Below the pieces are notes generated by a model that saw only the letters and a program-made list of their open reading frames with translations, was not told where the DNA came from and did not search any database. DNA of 64,000 nucleotides from Paenibacillus tundrae. Lineage in GTDB: Bacteria > Bacillota > Bacilli > Paenibacillales > Paenibacillaceae. This document shows, in pieces, positions 34,047-43,075 of the stretch. The translations under genes were made by a program, and so were the position numbers. The first letter of the stretch is position 1; the number at the start of each line of letters is the position of its first letter. The stretch spans positions 3,534,001 through 3,598,000 of the forward strand of contig NZ_CP145605.1 of NCBI RefSeq assembly GCF_036884255.1. The letters run 5' to 3'.

Positions 34047-35192
34047 TTAAAAATCACCATACATCGCTACATCTAGCTCCACCGTTCCGCCAGACCATGC
34101 TTTTAGTGAAGTCCACTCTGCCTCTCCTTGCCAGAAATCGGCTTCGGGTGAGAGCCCCAAGGCTAGAAATACGGTCGTACATAGGTATAAGCTGCCTGTC
34201 GAAATATAGGCTTCCCCGATGGCTGGTTGACTCCCGGCAAAGCCAATACGAAGCCAACCATGCTCATCAAAAGTACCCTGTATCTCTATCTGTCTCTTCA
34301 TAACGGCTGTAAGAGCACAACGAACCTGAGCTGGCAACAGCTTCTCCGGCAGTTCTTCCCTAAGCGCCATCAACGATAGATGCTGAAATGCCCCGAACCG
34401 ATATGCGAGTGATCGTCCAAGAGGTGGATAGGTTCCTTCAGGGGATATCATTCGTTCCAAAACAGCCGCATAACGCACTGCTCTTTTCAACACGTTAACT
34501 CGAAGTGCTGCCCAATCCTCGAACTGATCACCTACTGCATCTAGAATATCGACCAGCATAGGTTGAATGACAAAGCTATTGTAATAATCCCAATGAAATG
34601 CTGGACCGTCACCGTACGCACCGTCGCCTTTATACCATTGCTCATGCTGTCTTAACGCATAATCAACACGCATACGATCCCACTGTTCTACACCCATTCG
34701 AAATAATGCAGTTTCAATCATGGCACTAAACAGAAGCCAATTGCTAAAGACCGGACGAATCTTTCGCGTAGCCATCAACGCCGAGATTAAATTCGTTTTC
34801 ACTTCTTCATCAAGCAGTGCATACAGTTCGTTTGGAGCACGTAGAACTGCATTGGCCAGAAAGGCTGCATCAACGACAGGTTGACCACCTTTGGTAAAAT
34901 TCATATAGTCCGGTGAAGCTGGATCAGTTGCAGCCTCAATTGCTTGCCTAGCCATCATAGCCATTTGTGACCGAAGTTCACCTTCATCACCAGAACGTGG
35001 TCCCTGTTCAAGCCATGGTGCGATCCCCGCCAAGGTACGTCCTAATGCTTCCAAGTATGTATAATCGGATCGGTCACCCGCCCTTGCTTCAACAGGCATC
35101 TCTGCAGTCAATTGCCGTTGGGATAAAGAACGTAAAACAGGCTGTGCAATCTGAACTAAGGTGTCCACCCAATATCTTCTGTCGTTCCTCAT
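34047..35192 (-). CDS. DUF2264 protein, probable glycan-active enzyme
   Basis: 381 residues from ATG 35192 (AAGGAG 9 bases upstream; the longer frame to 35258 has no site). DUF2264 features: YLEALGRTLAGIAPWLEQG near residue 47, NWLLFSAMIETALF near 150, WYKGDGAYGDGPAFHWDYYNS near 185 (an aromatic/acidic cluster that could be an active site). The family is an alpha/alpha-barrel type found mostly in polysaccharide-use loci, and some members have been treated as glycoside hydrolases. No signal peptide, so it would act on imported oligosaccharides. Its divergent AraC gene supports a catabolic role. Confidence 0.8.
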   Translation of the reverse strand: MRNDRRYWVDTLVQIAQPVLRSLSQRQLTAEMPVEARAGDRSDYTYLEALGRTLAGIAPWLEQGPRSGDEGELRSQMAMMARQAIEAATDPASPDYMNFTKGGQPVVDAAFLANAVLRAPNELYALLDEEVKTNLISALMATRKIRPVFSNWLLFSAMIETALFRMGVEQWDRMRVDYALRQHEQWYKGDGAYGDGPAFHWDYYNSFVIQPMLVDILDAVGDQFEDWAALRVNVLKRAVRYAAVLERMISPEGTYPPLGRSLAYRFGAFQHLSLMALREELPEKLLPAQVRCALTAVMKRQIEIQGTFDEHGWLRIGFAGSQPAIGEAYISTGSLYLCTTVFLALGLSPEADFWQGEAEWTSLKAWSGGTVELDVAMYGDF

Positions 35193-35307
35193 GAAGCATC
35201 GCTCCTTCGTAGGCTCGTATTTTAGATCAAGTATAGATTGTTGTATCCCCTCCTTCAATAAACTATAATGATCAAAAACTGACCTATCGTGCTAGGAGTG
35301 TACACAG

Positions 35308-36120
35308 ATGTTGAAGTTAATTTCTTGCGGATTTCACACCATTCACCATGAGGGGATTATCCGGAATCGCCCGAATGGATCAGGTCATTACACATATGTA
35401 TTCTTCAATAGCCGTGCAGAAGTGACGCTACGTGAGCAAACGATGATTGTAGAAAAAAATACATTTATCCTGTTTGGCCCAGAGACGCCTCATGCGTACC
35501 GCGAAATGGAGAACCCTTTTATCAATGACTGGTTTCATTGTTATGGTGCGAACATGACTGATTTTCTGATGGAATTGAATTTTCCGCTGGACACTCCGAT
35601 TGAAGCATCCGATCCGCTGCTCATATCCAGGTGTGTTATGGAGTTACAAACGATTAACCGACTTGATGGTTCACTACGTGAGCGTATCATCGATTGTGAC
35701 CTCCGATCTTTCTTCATGAAATTGAGTGATCTGCGCGAGCGAACGGCTCCTCATCAACTGAATCGTTATTATATTCGATTCAATGAATTGCGTAACGAAC
35801 TATACCGCTCACCTCACCAGAATATTTCTGTGGCGGAGCTTGCTTCCCGATTAAATGTAAGTAAATCTTATTTTCAACATATCTATAAGCAGTTATTTGG
35901 CTGCTCAGTGATGACGGATATGATTAACGGAAGACTTGAACACGCGAAGTACCTTTTGGATCATAGTGAGATGTCGGTAACTGAAATATCCAGCTCGTGC
36001 GGTTATGACAATGACACCCATTTCATGCGTCAGTTCAAGAAATTTGTGGGTACCTCACCACGGCAATACCGGTTTAGACGCGAAGCTAGTTATGGATCGC
36101 CTCTAAACCAAAAAGGCTAG
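35308..36120 (+). CDS. AraC-family regulator
   Basis: 270 residues: cupin sensor (HYTYVFFNSRAEVTLREQTM) and AraC domain (ISVAELASRLNVSKSYFQHI, VTEISSSCGYDNDTHFMRQF, TSPRQYR). AGGAGTG precedes the start. It is divergent from the DUF2264 gene with 115 bases between starts, so it is its likely regulator. Confidence 0.87.
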   Translation: MLKLISCGFHTIHHEGIIRNRPNGSGHYTYVFFNSRAEVTLREQTMIVEKNTFILFGPETPHAYREMENPFINDWFHCYGANMTDFLMELNFPLDTPIEASDPLLISRCVMELQTINRLDGSLRERIIDCDLRSFFMKLSDLRERTAPHQLNRYYIRFNELRNELYRSPHQNISVAELASRLNVSKSYFQHIYKQLFGCSVMTDMINGRLEHAKYLLDHSEMSVTEISSSCGYDNDTHFMRQFKKFVGTSPRQYRFRREASYGSPLNQKG

Positions 36121-36141
36121 CCCACAAAAAAAGGCTAACCT
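36114..36141 (-). terminator. terminator of the aldo-keto reductase gene
   Basis: AGGCTAGCC / GGCTAACCT (one mismatch), followed on the minus strand by TTTTTGGTTT. It overlaps the last codons of the AraC gene. Confidence 0.6.
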
Positions 36142-36230
36142 ATCAGGTAACAAATATCCTGTGATATATCACACATGCTAATCTATTTCGGTCTGAAATT
36201 GTCCATATTGATAAAGTATGATCTCCGATA

Positions 36231-37202
36231 TTATCGCAGTGGCGCAAAATGGCTGATGGAAGACAGAATTTCTTCCGTTTCCGAGATTATATCAGGGGTA
36301 AGCTCAAGTTTAACCGCTTTGAGATTCTCTTCAATCTGCGCCGGTCTGCTAGAGCCAATGATGGCAGAACTTACCACGGGTTGACGTAGAATCCACGCCA
36401 ATGCGAATTGGGACAATGTTGCTCCAATTTCATTAGCAAGTTCCGACAGCTGTAACGTACATTGAAGCACATCCTCACGCAAATAGCTGTTGATGACGCC
36501 ATTCGTTTGATTATTCGCAGCCCGTGTACCTTCAGGAATCTGCTGTCCCGGTTTATATTTACCGGTGAGCACACCCTGTGCCAGTGGAGAGAATACGATG
36601 AGCCCCAGCCCTTCCTGCTCGCATTGCTCAATGACTCCTTCTCTCTCAATATAGCGTTCAAACATATTGTAGATCGGCTGATTGGAAATTAACGGACGTA
36701 AATTCAGACGTTTGCTAATCCCTGATGCCTCTGCAATCTGTGCGGACGTCCACTCACTGACACCTGCATACAAAATTTTGCCTTGCGCTTGCAGATCATC
36801 CAATGCTCGAAGTGTTTCGTCAACAGGAGTTTCGGAATCAAAGCGATGACATTGATATAAGTCAATATAATCTGTACCCAGCCGCTTTAAGCTCGCCTCA
36901 CACTGCTCAACGATGTGTTTACGGGACAATCCGCGATCATTCGGTCCTGATCCCTGCGGGAAAAACAACTTCGTAGCTAGCACGTAACTATTGCGTGAAT
37001 ACTGCTTCAGCGTGCTTCCCATCACCTCTTCGGCGCCCGGATACGAATTCGATGTATCGAAAAAATTAATGCCGAGTTTATACGCTTTATGCATACATGC
37101 GCGCGCCGCTTCTTCTGAAGTTGCTGATCCGTATGTTAGCCAGCTTCCCAATCCAATTTCACTAACCTTCAATCCACTTCGACCAAGTCTTCTGTATTTC
37201 AA
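36231..37202 (-). CDS. aldo/keto reductase (Kv-beta/YghZ-like)
   Basis: 323 residues, an NADPH-dependent TIM-barrel reductase. The catalytic tetrad is visible as Asp49 and Tyr54 (FFDTSNSY), Lys78 (LATKLFF) and His119 (YQCHRF). The C-terminal IIGSSRPAQIEENLKA binds the cofactor. The start is TTG with AAGGAGTG upstream. A MerR-type promoter with a 19-bp spacer lies upstream and the MerR gene is divergent, so expression should be switched on by a small-molecule or carbonyl signal. Probably detoxifies reactive carbonyls. Confidence 0.9.
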   Translation of the reverse strand: MKYRRLGRSGLKVSEIGLGSWLTYGSATSEEAARACMHKAYKLGINFFDTSNSYPGAEEVMGSTLKQYSRNSYVLATKLFFPQGSGPNDRGLSRKHIVEQCEASLKRLGTDYIDLYQCHRFDSETPVDETLRALDDLQAQGKILYAGVSEWTSAQIAEASGISKRLNLRPLISNQPIYNMFERYIEREGVIEQCEQEGLGLIVFSPLAQGVLTGKYKPGQQIPEGTRAANNQTNGVINSYLREDVLQCTLQLSELANEIGATLSQFALAWILRQPVVSSAIIGSSRPAQIEENLKAVKLELTPDIISETEEILSSISHFAPLR

Positions 37203-37270
37203 CTAAATCACTCCTTATAAGAATGGTTGGATTAGAGCCTACTCGTGTAAACGCTCTATTGTACAATCTT

Positions 37271-37301
37271 AGGATAGTGGTTAAACTTAGGTTTAAGTCA
37301 A
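37271..37301 (-). promoter_or_regulatory. MerR-type promoter of the aldo-keto reductase gene
   Basis: Minus strand TTGACT (37296-37301), 19-bp spacer, TATCCT (37271-37276). The perfect palindrome TTAAAC-CTAA-GTTTAA (37281-37296) fills the spacer. Over-long spacer plus central dyad is the MerR-family hallmark. Confidence 0.78.
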
Positions 37302-37336
37302 GACATTCAATCATTTTTTTGGAAAGGAAGATTTGC

Positions 37337-37714
37337 TTGGAATTTACGATTAAACAAGTCGCGGAACGAACCCAATTACCTGCTTCCACTTTGCGTTTCT
37401 ATGATCGGGCAGGTCTCATGCCTTTATTGAAGAAGACGGAATATGGTACCCGTAAATATTCTGAGATGGATATATGTTGGCTGGAATTAGTACGTTGCCT
37501 AAGGGACAGTGGCATGCCACTTGAGGATATCAAAGCATTTATGCTGCTCTGTCTAGAAGGTTCCGGCACTAGTGAACAGCGGAAGGAAATGTTGGAGACG
37601 CATCGGCATAACATTTTGAAACAAATGGACATGTTAAACTGCAGCCTGGGTACCATTGATTACAAGCTAGAGCACTATAATGAGATTGGCATTTTCCATA
37701 TCGATACCAAATAG
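37337..37714 (+). CDS. MerR-family regulator
   Basis: 125 residues from TTG 37337, 6 bases after GGAAAGGAAG; upstream in-frame starts would read through the operator. The helix-turn-helix is FTIKQVAERTQLPASTLRFY followed by DRAGLMPLLKKTEYGTRKYS, then a dimerisation helix (about 80-115). No cysteine-rich metal-binding tail, so the inducer is probably organic. Likely controls the divergent aldo-keto reductase through the spacer dyad. Confidence 0.9.
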   Translation: MEFTIKQVAERTQLPASTLRFYDRAGLMPLLKKTEYGTRKYSEMDICWLELVRCLRDSGMPLEDIKAFMLLCLEGSGTSEQRKEMLETHRHNILKQMDMLNCSLGTIDYKLEHYNEIGIFHIDTK

Positions 37715-37743
37715 TACATAGGATGTTTATTATAAAACAAAAA

Positions 37744-37796
37744 AAACGCTCGTGTTAGGTACAAATCTTTCGGCTACCTTAACATAATGAGCGTTT
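37744..37796. terminator. bidirectional terminator
   Basis: AAACGCTC ... GAGCGTTT with an inner GGTA/TACC and TGTTA/TAACA stem between convergent genes. Confidence 0.6.
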
Positions 37797-37816
37797 GAAT
37801 ATTTTAGGCTGTTCAT

Positions 37817-38785
37817 TTATAAAGACATCTTATTGTTCGCATACGCAGCCGCACCGATCATACCTGCTTGTCTACCTAATTTAGCTTGTAGGATCTCACA
37901 AGCACTGGAAGCAAGTGCTAAAGCATGTTTTCTAACGGTATCTCGGACTGTTTCCAGCAAACGTTCCCCAGCAGCAGACATTCCACCACCCACAATAACG
38001 ACTTCAGGATTCAATAAATTGATCACATTCGCAAGACCAAATCCAAGAATGGTGCCTGTTTCATGCATCACCTCGATCGCAAGAGCATCTCCAAGATCAT
38101 AGGCCTCCGAAATCATATGGGCAGTAATTGCTGTCCCATCGTCTCCTGCCCATTGCAAGATGATACTTGATCGACCTTCCTCAAGCTTCTCAGTAAACGT
38201 TCTAACCATACCTACCGCAGACACATATCTGCCTAAACAGCCCGAGCTTCCGCATCGACAAGGTCGACCTTCCCGGAACATATTCATATGCCCAATTTCG
38301 CCAGCACTAGACGTGGTACCGTAGATGACTTTGCCATCATTCACAATACCCGATCCTAGACCCGTACCTAATGTGATTAATACTAGGTTACGATAGCCAA
38401 CGCCTGCACCGAAGAGCCATTCTCCGTACATATTTACTCGAACATCATTATCAATGAAGACTGGAAACTCAAAATGTTCCTTCATCACATTCACCACATG
38501 AATGTTCTCCCAACCCGGAAAGTTAGGCGAGAATATAGATAGCCCTTCCTCTGGATCAAGCAATCCTGGAATGCCCATACCCATACACTTAATTGAAGAC
38601 TGATCGATGCCTTCAAGCAGCAGCATCTCTTGAACAATTCCCTGAATTCTACTCAATACATGAGCTGGTCCCTTGCTTGCTTCTGTAGGGTCACTTCTTT
38701 CGTGAACGATGTGAAAATCCATGTTGAAGATTGCAGACTTAATATTGGTTCCACCGAGGTCAATGCCTATAACATAGTTACTCAT
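37817..38785 (-). CDS. ROK-family sugar kinase (glucokinase-like)
   Basis: 322 residues. ATP-binding DLGGTN at residues 9-14, catalytic Asp114 in IDNDVRV, the GEIGH sugar/zinc motif (His166) and the zinc-binding C176-R-C-G-S-S-G-C183. No N-terminal helix-turn-helix, so an enzyme rather than a ROK repressor. It phosphorylates glucose or another hexose (N-acetylmannosamine or fructose kinases share these motifs). Start has CGGAGA upstream; a palindrome AGTATT-GTAA-AATACT at 38815-38830 may be an operator. Confidence 0.88.
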   Translation of the reverse strand: MSNYVIGIDLGGTNIKSAIFNMDFHIVHERSDPTEASKGPAHVLSRIQGIVQEMLLLEGIDQSSIKCMGMGIPGLLDPEEGLSIFSPNFPGWENIHVVNVMKEHFEFPVFIDNDVRVNMYGEWLFGAGVGYRNLVLITLGTGLGSGIVNDGKVIYGTTSSAGEIGHMNMFREGRPCRCGSSGCLGRYVSAVGMVRTFTEKLEEGRSSIILQWAGDDGTAITAHMISEAYDLGDALAIEVMHETGTILGFGLANVINLLNPEVVIVGGGMSAAGERLLETVRDTVRKHALALASSACEILQAKLGRQAGMIGAAAYANNKMSL

Positions 38786-38814
38786 GATCTTGATCTCCGT
38801 TCTCCTAGGTTTAG

Positions 38815-38830
38815 AGTATTGTAAAATACT
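38815..38830. promoter_or_regulatory. palindrome upstream of the ROK kinase gene
   Basis: AGTATT-GTAA-AATACT, a perfect 6-4-6 dyad 30 bases before the start codon. Confidence 0.4.
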
Positions 38831-38910
38831 TCATGCCTAAAATGAATGGACATATGAGACTAATATTGGGTAACTGCTCTCACGAAAGTTAATATCAGAG
38901 GTTAAACCAA

Positions 38911-38946
38911 AAAACACAAAACATCCTTATCGGACGTTTTGTGTTT
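38911..38946 (-). terminator. terminator of the CotH gene
   Basis: AAAACACAAAAC / GTTTTGTGTTTT stem with an extended GGA/TCC pairing and T-rich exit on both strands. Confidence 0.72.
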
Positions 38947-39013
38947 TGAATTTTAGGGTACGGCCTTTCAGGTTGGGTCTTGTACACGTTCGGCCTTTTA
39001 TGAGTATGATCTT

Positions 39014-40696
39014 TTATTGAGAAGACGTTTCTGACGAAGATGGGCTATTCTCTTCCGTACGTCGATCTCTGCCGTTCATACCTCTGCCTCCTGCACTCTC
39101 ACCTAATTTGGTCAAATCAATAGAGGATGCATCAATCAGAGTATCGGAACTCGCTTTTTGCTCATCTGTTGTAGCAGGTATCGATCCATCTAGTTGGCCT
39201 TGTATACTCTCTGCACGTAATGTGCCCAACTTGATCAGTTCAGCGACAGCCTCTTCATATGCATCGTATGATACAAATGCCGTTGGATCTTGTTTAACAT
39301 AATCTGCAATCATCGTATTGAGATTTTCTACCGTTTCCTCGAATTTACCATTTGCAAAATAACCATCTACAATTTCCTGTAAATATTCATGATACTTTTC
39401 CTTATATTCCGGTACTTCAAGCAATTGATTAAGAATCGGACGTTCCTCCATTGTTACACCAGAAATTGGTGTGTCAATTGCTAGATTAACCACATCAGAA
39501 GCCGTACCCGCCTGGAATCCTCCAAAAGCCATATTGTAATCCCATGGCAGCATGCTAATCTGTCCATCATTCTCGTACAAATAATAGTTATGACCCATGT
39601 TAGAAGTATAGCTATCCATATTGACGACTACGGTATGAGCCGCAAAATATCGAAGAACAGCATCGACATCAACATATTTCTCCAAATCCGTACCCGCATT
39701 CAGATTTTTAAGTGCTTCGATGACCCGTTTTTGATCTTCCTCGGTCGTTTTTGTCTTGGCGTTATCGAAGATGGCAGAGTAACTAGATACTTCGTCATCG
39801 GTATACACTAATGAAACACCATTGGTTCCTCCGTTCATTCCTACGCCGCCACCTCCACCAGGCCCCATGCCACGACCTTCACGAGCATCAGCGGATTGCG
39901 GATCTGAGTCTGTACCTGATGTCATATCACTTGGTGGTTCCATACCTTCTGGAGGTTGTCTATCTCCCATCATTCCGCTATCGCCCTGTTCAGGTGCATT
40001 CCCCTCAAAGTTACCTGGGTTCATCATTCCACCTGCTCCACCACCCATATTATCGTCATTGTTAGGTTTGTAGAGTTCTCCCTCATCATTTTTTGCACGA
40101 GCGAGATATCCACTGTCGATGTCTTCAACAGCTAGGTATAACCCCCACGTTTCCCCGTTAACATGGATGTCAGCAAAAGCAAATAGTGGAGCATCAACGC
40201 CGATATAATCCATAATGTCATAGCTTAGATACTCTTTCATATAGCTACTATCTGAAATCATGTTGTTAACCACTATTTTGTCGAGTCCCATCCAAGTCTG
40301 ATCTTTGACATACTCGTCAAATTTAATTTTGAAGCTATAACGGTCTGTCGTATCATCTTCAGCAACTTGCCTTAAGCTCGAATTCCCTTTCGCTCGAATG
40401 CCTACGTTTTCAATAGTTGTTCCGTTGATCGTGACATTGGCTTTGATATAATTCTCTTCCGTTGCTGTATCAAGCATTTCTTGCCAAGCATCTTCGTCTA
40501 CATCAATGGAGAAGGACATGACCTCCGTTTTATTGATCTCCTGTGCATAGCCTACAGTTTGAGTATTTACATCAGTGACTTTACTCTCCGTATTCGTATC
40601 TGTAGTATTGCTCACAACTTCACTGCTGCAAGCAGATAAGATCATTCCAGAGATTAACGTTACTGCTACTATACTTCTCCACTTATGATTCATCAT
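39014..40696 (-). CDS. CotH-family protein kinase, lipoprotein
   Basis: 560 residues. Lipoprotein signal ending ILSA-Cys23, then a CotH kinase domain: IENVGIRAKGNSSLRQVAED (about 95-114), DRYSFKIKFDEYV, LDKIVVNNMISDSSYMKEYL, YLAVEDIDSGYLA, and the later LPWDYNMAFGG (catalytic-type Asp). A low-complexity insert rich in Gly, Met, Pro and acidic residues (about 215-300, including GPGGGGGVGMNGG) interrupts the fold. CotH kinases phosphorylate spore-coat proteins in Bacillus; here a lipoprotein signal instead places the enzyme on the outer face of the membrane, where relatives occur in secreted or cell-surface contexts. Target unknown. Confidence 0.85.
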   Translation of the reverse strand: MMNHKWRSIVAVTLISGMILSACSSEVVSNTTDTNTESKVTDVNTQTVGYAQEINKTEVMSFSIDVDEDAWQEMLDTATEENYIKANVTINGTTIENVGIRAKGNSSLRQVAEDDTTDRYSFKIKFDEYVKDQTWMGLDKIVVNNMISDSSYMKEYLSYDIMDYIGVDAPLFAFADIHVNGETWGLYLAVEDIDSGYLARAKNDEGELYKPNNDDNMGGGAGGMMNPGNFEGNAPEQGDSGMMGDRQPPEGMEPPSDMTSGTDSDPQSADAREGRGMGPGGGGGVGMNGGTNGVSLVYTDDEVSSYSAIFDNAKTKTTEEDQKRVIEALKNLNAGTDLEKYVDVDAVLRYFAAHTVVVNMDSYTSNMGHNYYLYENDGQISMLPWDYNMAFGGFQAGTASDVVNLAIDTPISGVTMEERPILNQLLEVPEYKEKYHEYLQEIVDGYFANGKFEETVENLNTMIADYVKQDPTAFVSYDAYEEAVAELIKLGTLRAESIQGQLDGSIPATTDEQKASSDTLIDASSIDLTKLGESAGGRGMNGRDRRTEENSPSSSETSSQ

Positions 40697-40805
40697 TCAT
40701 CTTCCACCTTCCAAGCGTAATAAGTTTTCTTCTACTTGGAAGTAAGTTTAATGGCGTAAGCTGAAATGAATCTGAAATGATTATAGGATTAATTTGTTTA
40801 AATGG

Positions 40806-41957
40806 TCATTGCTTTGTTCTACCAATAGTTATCTGTTGTTCAACGAAATTTTCAACATGACCGCTTTTCTCATAGAAATGGATTGCATGTTGCTGGACTC
40901 CGGCTCGTGTATAGAAGGGATCCCCTGCTACAAGCGGCAGGCTAACATTCTCACCTGTACTTGCCGATTTATAAATCGCTGTGATCATTTCTAGGGTACT
41001 GCGACCACTTACTCCATCGACTAGCGGCGGCTCCCCTGATTCAATGGCAGTTAAGACATTGTCAATCTGAGCGGTATGTCCTTCGTAGGATAGATTCGGC
41101 AGGCGATCATAAACCTCTTGAAGCTGCTCCTCCAGCTCCACATTTTTCTCAGGAAATCCGTTCGCTCTAGAAGAAGAAGCTGTGATTTTCCAAGGAGCTG
41201 AGATTCGTGCATGTTGGCCTTGAAAAATGAACTGTTGCTCTTCACCATGATGCACGACCGAACTCGTGATCTGTCCCAGTGCTCCATTCGGATAACGAAG
41301 CATCGCAATGGATATATCTTCGACTTCAGCATTATCATGGGCGACATTGCTCATGAACGCCTGCACCTGATCAGGCCGACCCATCATCCAGAGTAAAGCA
41401 TCGATATGATGAACCGCATGGTTCAGCGTACAGCCGCCACCCTCTTTCTCCCACGTACCACGCCACCAGAGATCATAGTAACAATGACCTCGCCACCAGA
41501 AGGAATCCACCTGCGCATGCAAGATCGACCCCGCTAGCCCTGTATCTAGCATCTTTTTCAGTTTCATAATTGGATTCGTGAATCGATTTTGTGCTACAAC
41601 CGACAACACCTTGCCACTCTTCTGTGCGGCTTCAATCATTAGATCACACTCTTCAAGCGAAGATGCCATCGGCTTCTCAACTAATACATGACTTCCCGCA
41701 TTTAGAAAATCAACGGCAATCGGCGCATGTTCGTAAGGAGGCAGACAGATCGAGATCAGATCAATCCCCTCGTGAAGCAGCTCTTTGTAATCGCTAACAA
41801 TTTTGGCGTTTAGATTAAATTCATTCTTTTTCGCTTCCGCCTTATCAAGATATAAATCACACAGCGCTACAATCTCGCATCGCTCCCCAAAATGCAAATA
41901 ACTATTGATATGAGCGTTGGAAATAGCCCCTGTACCGATAATGGCTACCTTTAACAT
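40806..41957 (-). CDS. Gfo/Idh/MocA-family oxidoreductase
   Basis: 383 residues from ATG 41957, 7 bases after AGAGGGGG. The NAD(P)-binding Rossmann motif is VAIIGTGAISNAHINSY; VEKPMASSLEECDLMI carries the EKP motif with the conserved lysine, and the C-terminal domain includes GGCTLNHAVHHIDALLWMMG, which has the usual D-x-x-x-H-type substrate region. The family oxidises or reduces inositols, sugars and their derivatives. Divergent from an AraC regulator, so likely sugar-induced. Confidence 0.88.
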   Translation of the reverse strand: MLKVAIIGTGAISNAHINSYLHFGERCEIVALCDLYLDKAEAKKNEFNLNAKIVSDYKELLHEGIDLISICLPPYEHAPIAVDFLNAGSHVLVEKPMASSLEECDLMIEAAQKSGKVLSVVAQNRFTNPIMKLKKMLDTGLAGSILHAQVDSFWWRGHCYYDLWWRGTWEKEGGGCTLNHAVHHIDALLWMMGRPDQVQAFMSNVAHDNAEVEDISIAMLRYPNGALGQITSSVVHHGEEQQFIFQGQHARISAPWKITASSSRANGFPEKNVELEEQLQEVYDRLPNLSYEGHTAQIDNVLTAIESGEPPLVDGVSGRSTLEMITAIYKSASTGENVSLPLVAGDPFYTRAGVQQHAIHFYEKSGHVENFVEQQITIGRTKQ

Positions 41958-42004
41958 CATAATTCCCCCTCTTAACATCGATGTTCTTATCATCATGGTA
42001 TCGT

Positions 42005-42028
42005 AGGATCACTATCTATTGTAATCCT
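42005..42028. promoter_or_regulatory. dyad between the dehydrogenase and AraC genes
   Basis: AGGATCAC-TATCTATT-GTAATCCT, 8-8-8 with one mismatch. Possible operator. Confidence 0.35.
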
Positions 42029-42123
42029 GTGATGTGGTTAAAATAACGCTATGTTGCGGTTTTCAGGGAGCTTCGTTATAGTAAAAATGCTGGACAACAA
42101 TCCATAGGGAGAGGTGTTGAGGT

Positions 42124-43014
42124 ATGCGATATGATCTGTACAAGTTCAATGAGAGCACCCTTCATTTCGGGTATAGGCGCAAAAGCATAAATAACGAGCA
42201 TATGGAGACATTTCATTCTCACTTAGGCATCGAATTATTGTTGATCCACCAAGGAAGTGGAACGATGATCGTTAATAACCGGAGCTATGAAATTAAACCG
42301 GGCATGTTCTGCATTTTTCAGCCATACCAGCTGCACCACCTGAAATTGGATTACTCCAACAATCAATGTTTTGAACGATCTTTGGCTATTTTTGAGCCCT
42401 CTATGTTTGAAGCCTATTTCGAGAAATGGCCCATTTTACACGCGTTCTTCAGACATATTTATGTAGGTAAACTCTCCTCGCCTTGCTTCTATAATCTGAA
42501 CGACCAGCATATGTTGGTTCACTTATTCAGGAGCTTTCAAGAGCAAATGTCCAACTGGGACGAGTCGAATCGATTAGAAGAAATTTCACTGTTTCTGGTG
42601 AACTTCCTGCATCATCTCAAACCGTTATGGACTGATTTCGAGGTTAACTCTACTATTTCTCCGACCGAACGCAAAAACCATCAGGTGGAGCGAATCTTAG
42701 GGTGGATTGAAAAAAATCATCATGTTCCTTTTCGTTTAGATGAGTTGGCTCAATCGTTGCACTTGTCTTCCTATCACCTCTCTCATTTATTCAAAGACGC
42801 TACTGGAGTCAGCATTTCTCAATATATCGCCACTCGTAGGATTCATCAGTCTGTTCGATTATTAACGACGACAACCAAACCGATCTCGCTCATTGCTGAG
42901 GAAATCGGCTTGACCAATGTATCGTATTTCTGCAAATTATTCAAAGAACAGATGGACGTCACACCCCACCAGTATCGCAAAAGATGGGTCAATCATCCGT
43001 TTCGTCTGGAATAA
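42124..43014 (+). CDS. AraC-family regulator
   Basis: 296 residues: cupin (METFHSHLGIELLLIHQGSG) with metal-binding-like histidines, and AraC domain (FRLDELAQSLHLSSYHLSHL, ISLIAEEIGLTNVSYFCKLF, VTPHQYRKRW). GAGAGGTG precedes the start. Likely regulator of the divergent Gfo/Idh/MocA gene. Confidence 0.87.
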   Translation: MRYDLYKFNESTLHFGYRRKSINNEHMETFHSHLGIELLLIHQGSGTMIVNNRSYEIKPGMFCIFQPYQLHHLKLDYSNNQCFERSLAIFEPSMFEAYFEKWPILHAFFRHIYVGKLSSPCFYNLNDQHMLVHLFRSFQEQMSNWDESNRLEEISLFLVNFLHHLKPLWTDFEVNSTISPTERKNHQVERILGWIEKNHHVPFRLDELAQSLHLSSYHLSHLFKDATGVSISQYIATRRIHQSVRLLTTTTKPISLIAEEIGLTNVSYFCKLFKEQMDVTPHQYRKRWVNHPFRLE

Positions 43015-43049
43015 CTATATCTGGTCGTTAAATTCAAAAAAATAAGATA

Positions 43050-43075
43050 GTGAGATCTAATATTAGACATCTCGC
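43050..43075 (-). terminator. terminator of the ABC exporter operon
   Basis: GTGAGATCTAAT / ATTAGACATCTCGC pairs across the last codon and stop of the permease gene, followed on the minus strand by TATCTTATTTTTTTG. Confidence 0.7.

Noticed and set aside
36175-36384. 69-codon plus-strand frame after the AraC gene
   Set aside because: Antisense to the aldo-keto reductase; no ribosome site.
37246-37259. TGTAAACGCTCTAT as a cre site in the aldo-keto reductase leader
   Set aside because: Two mismatches at the conserved CA end and no catabolic context.
38950-39000. Repeated CGGCCTTT (about 38965 and 38992) as a terminator
   Set aside because: The copies are direct, not inverted, so no hairpin forms.
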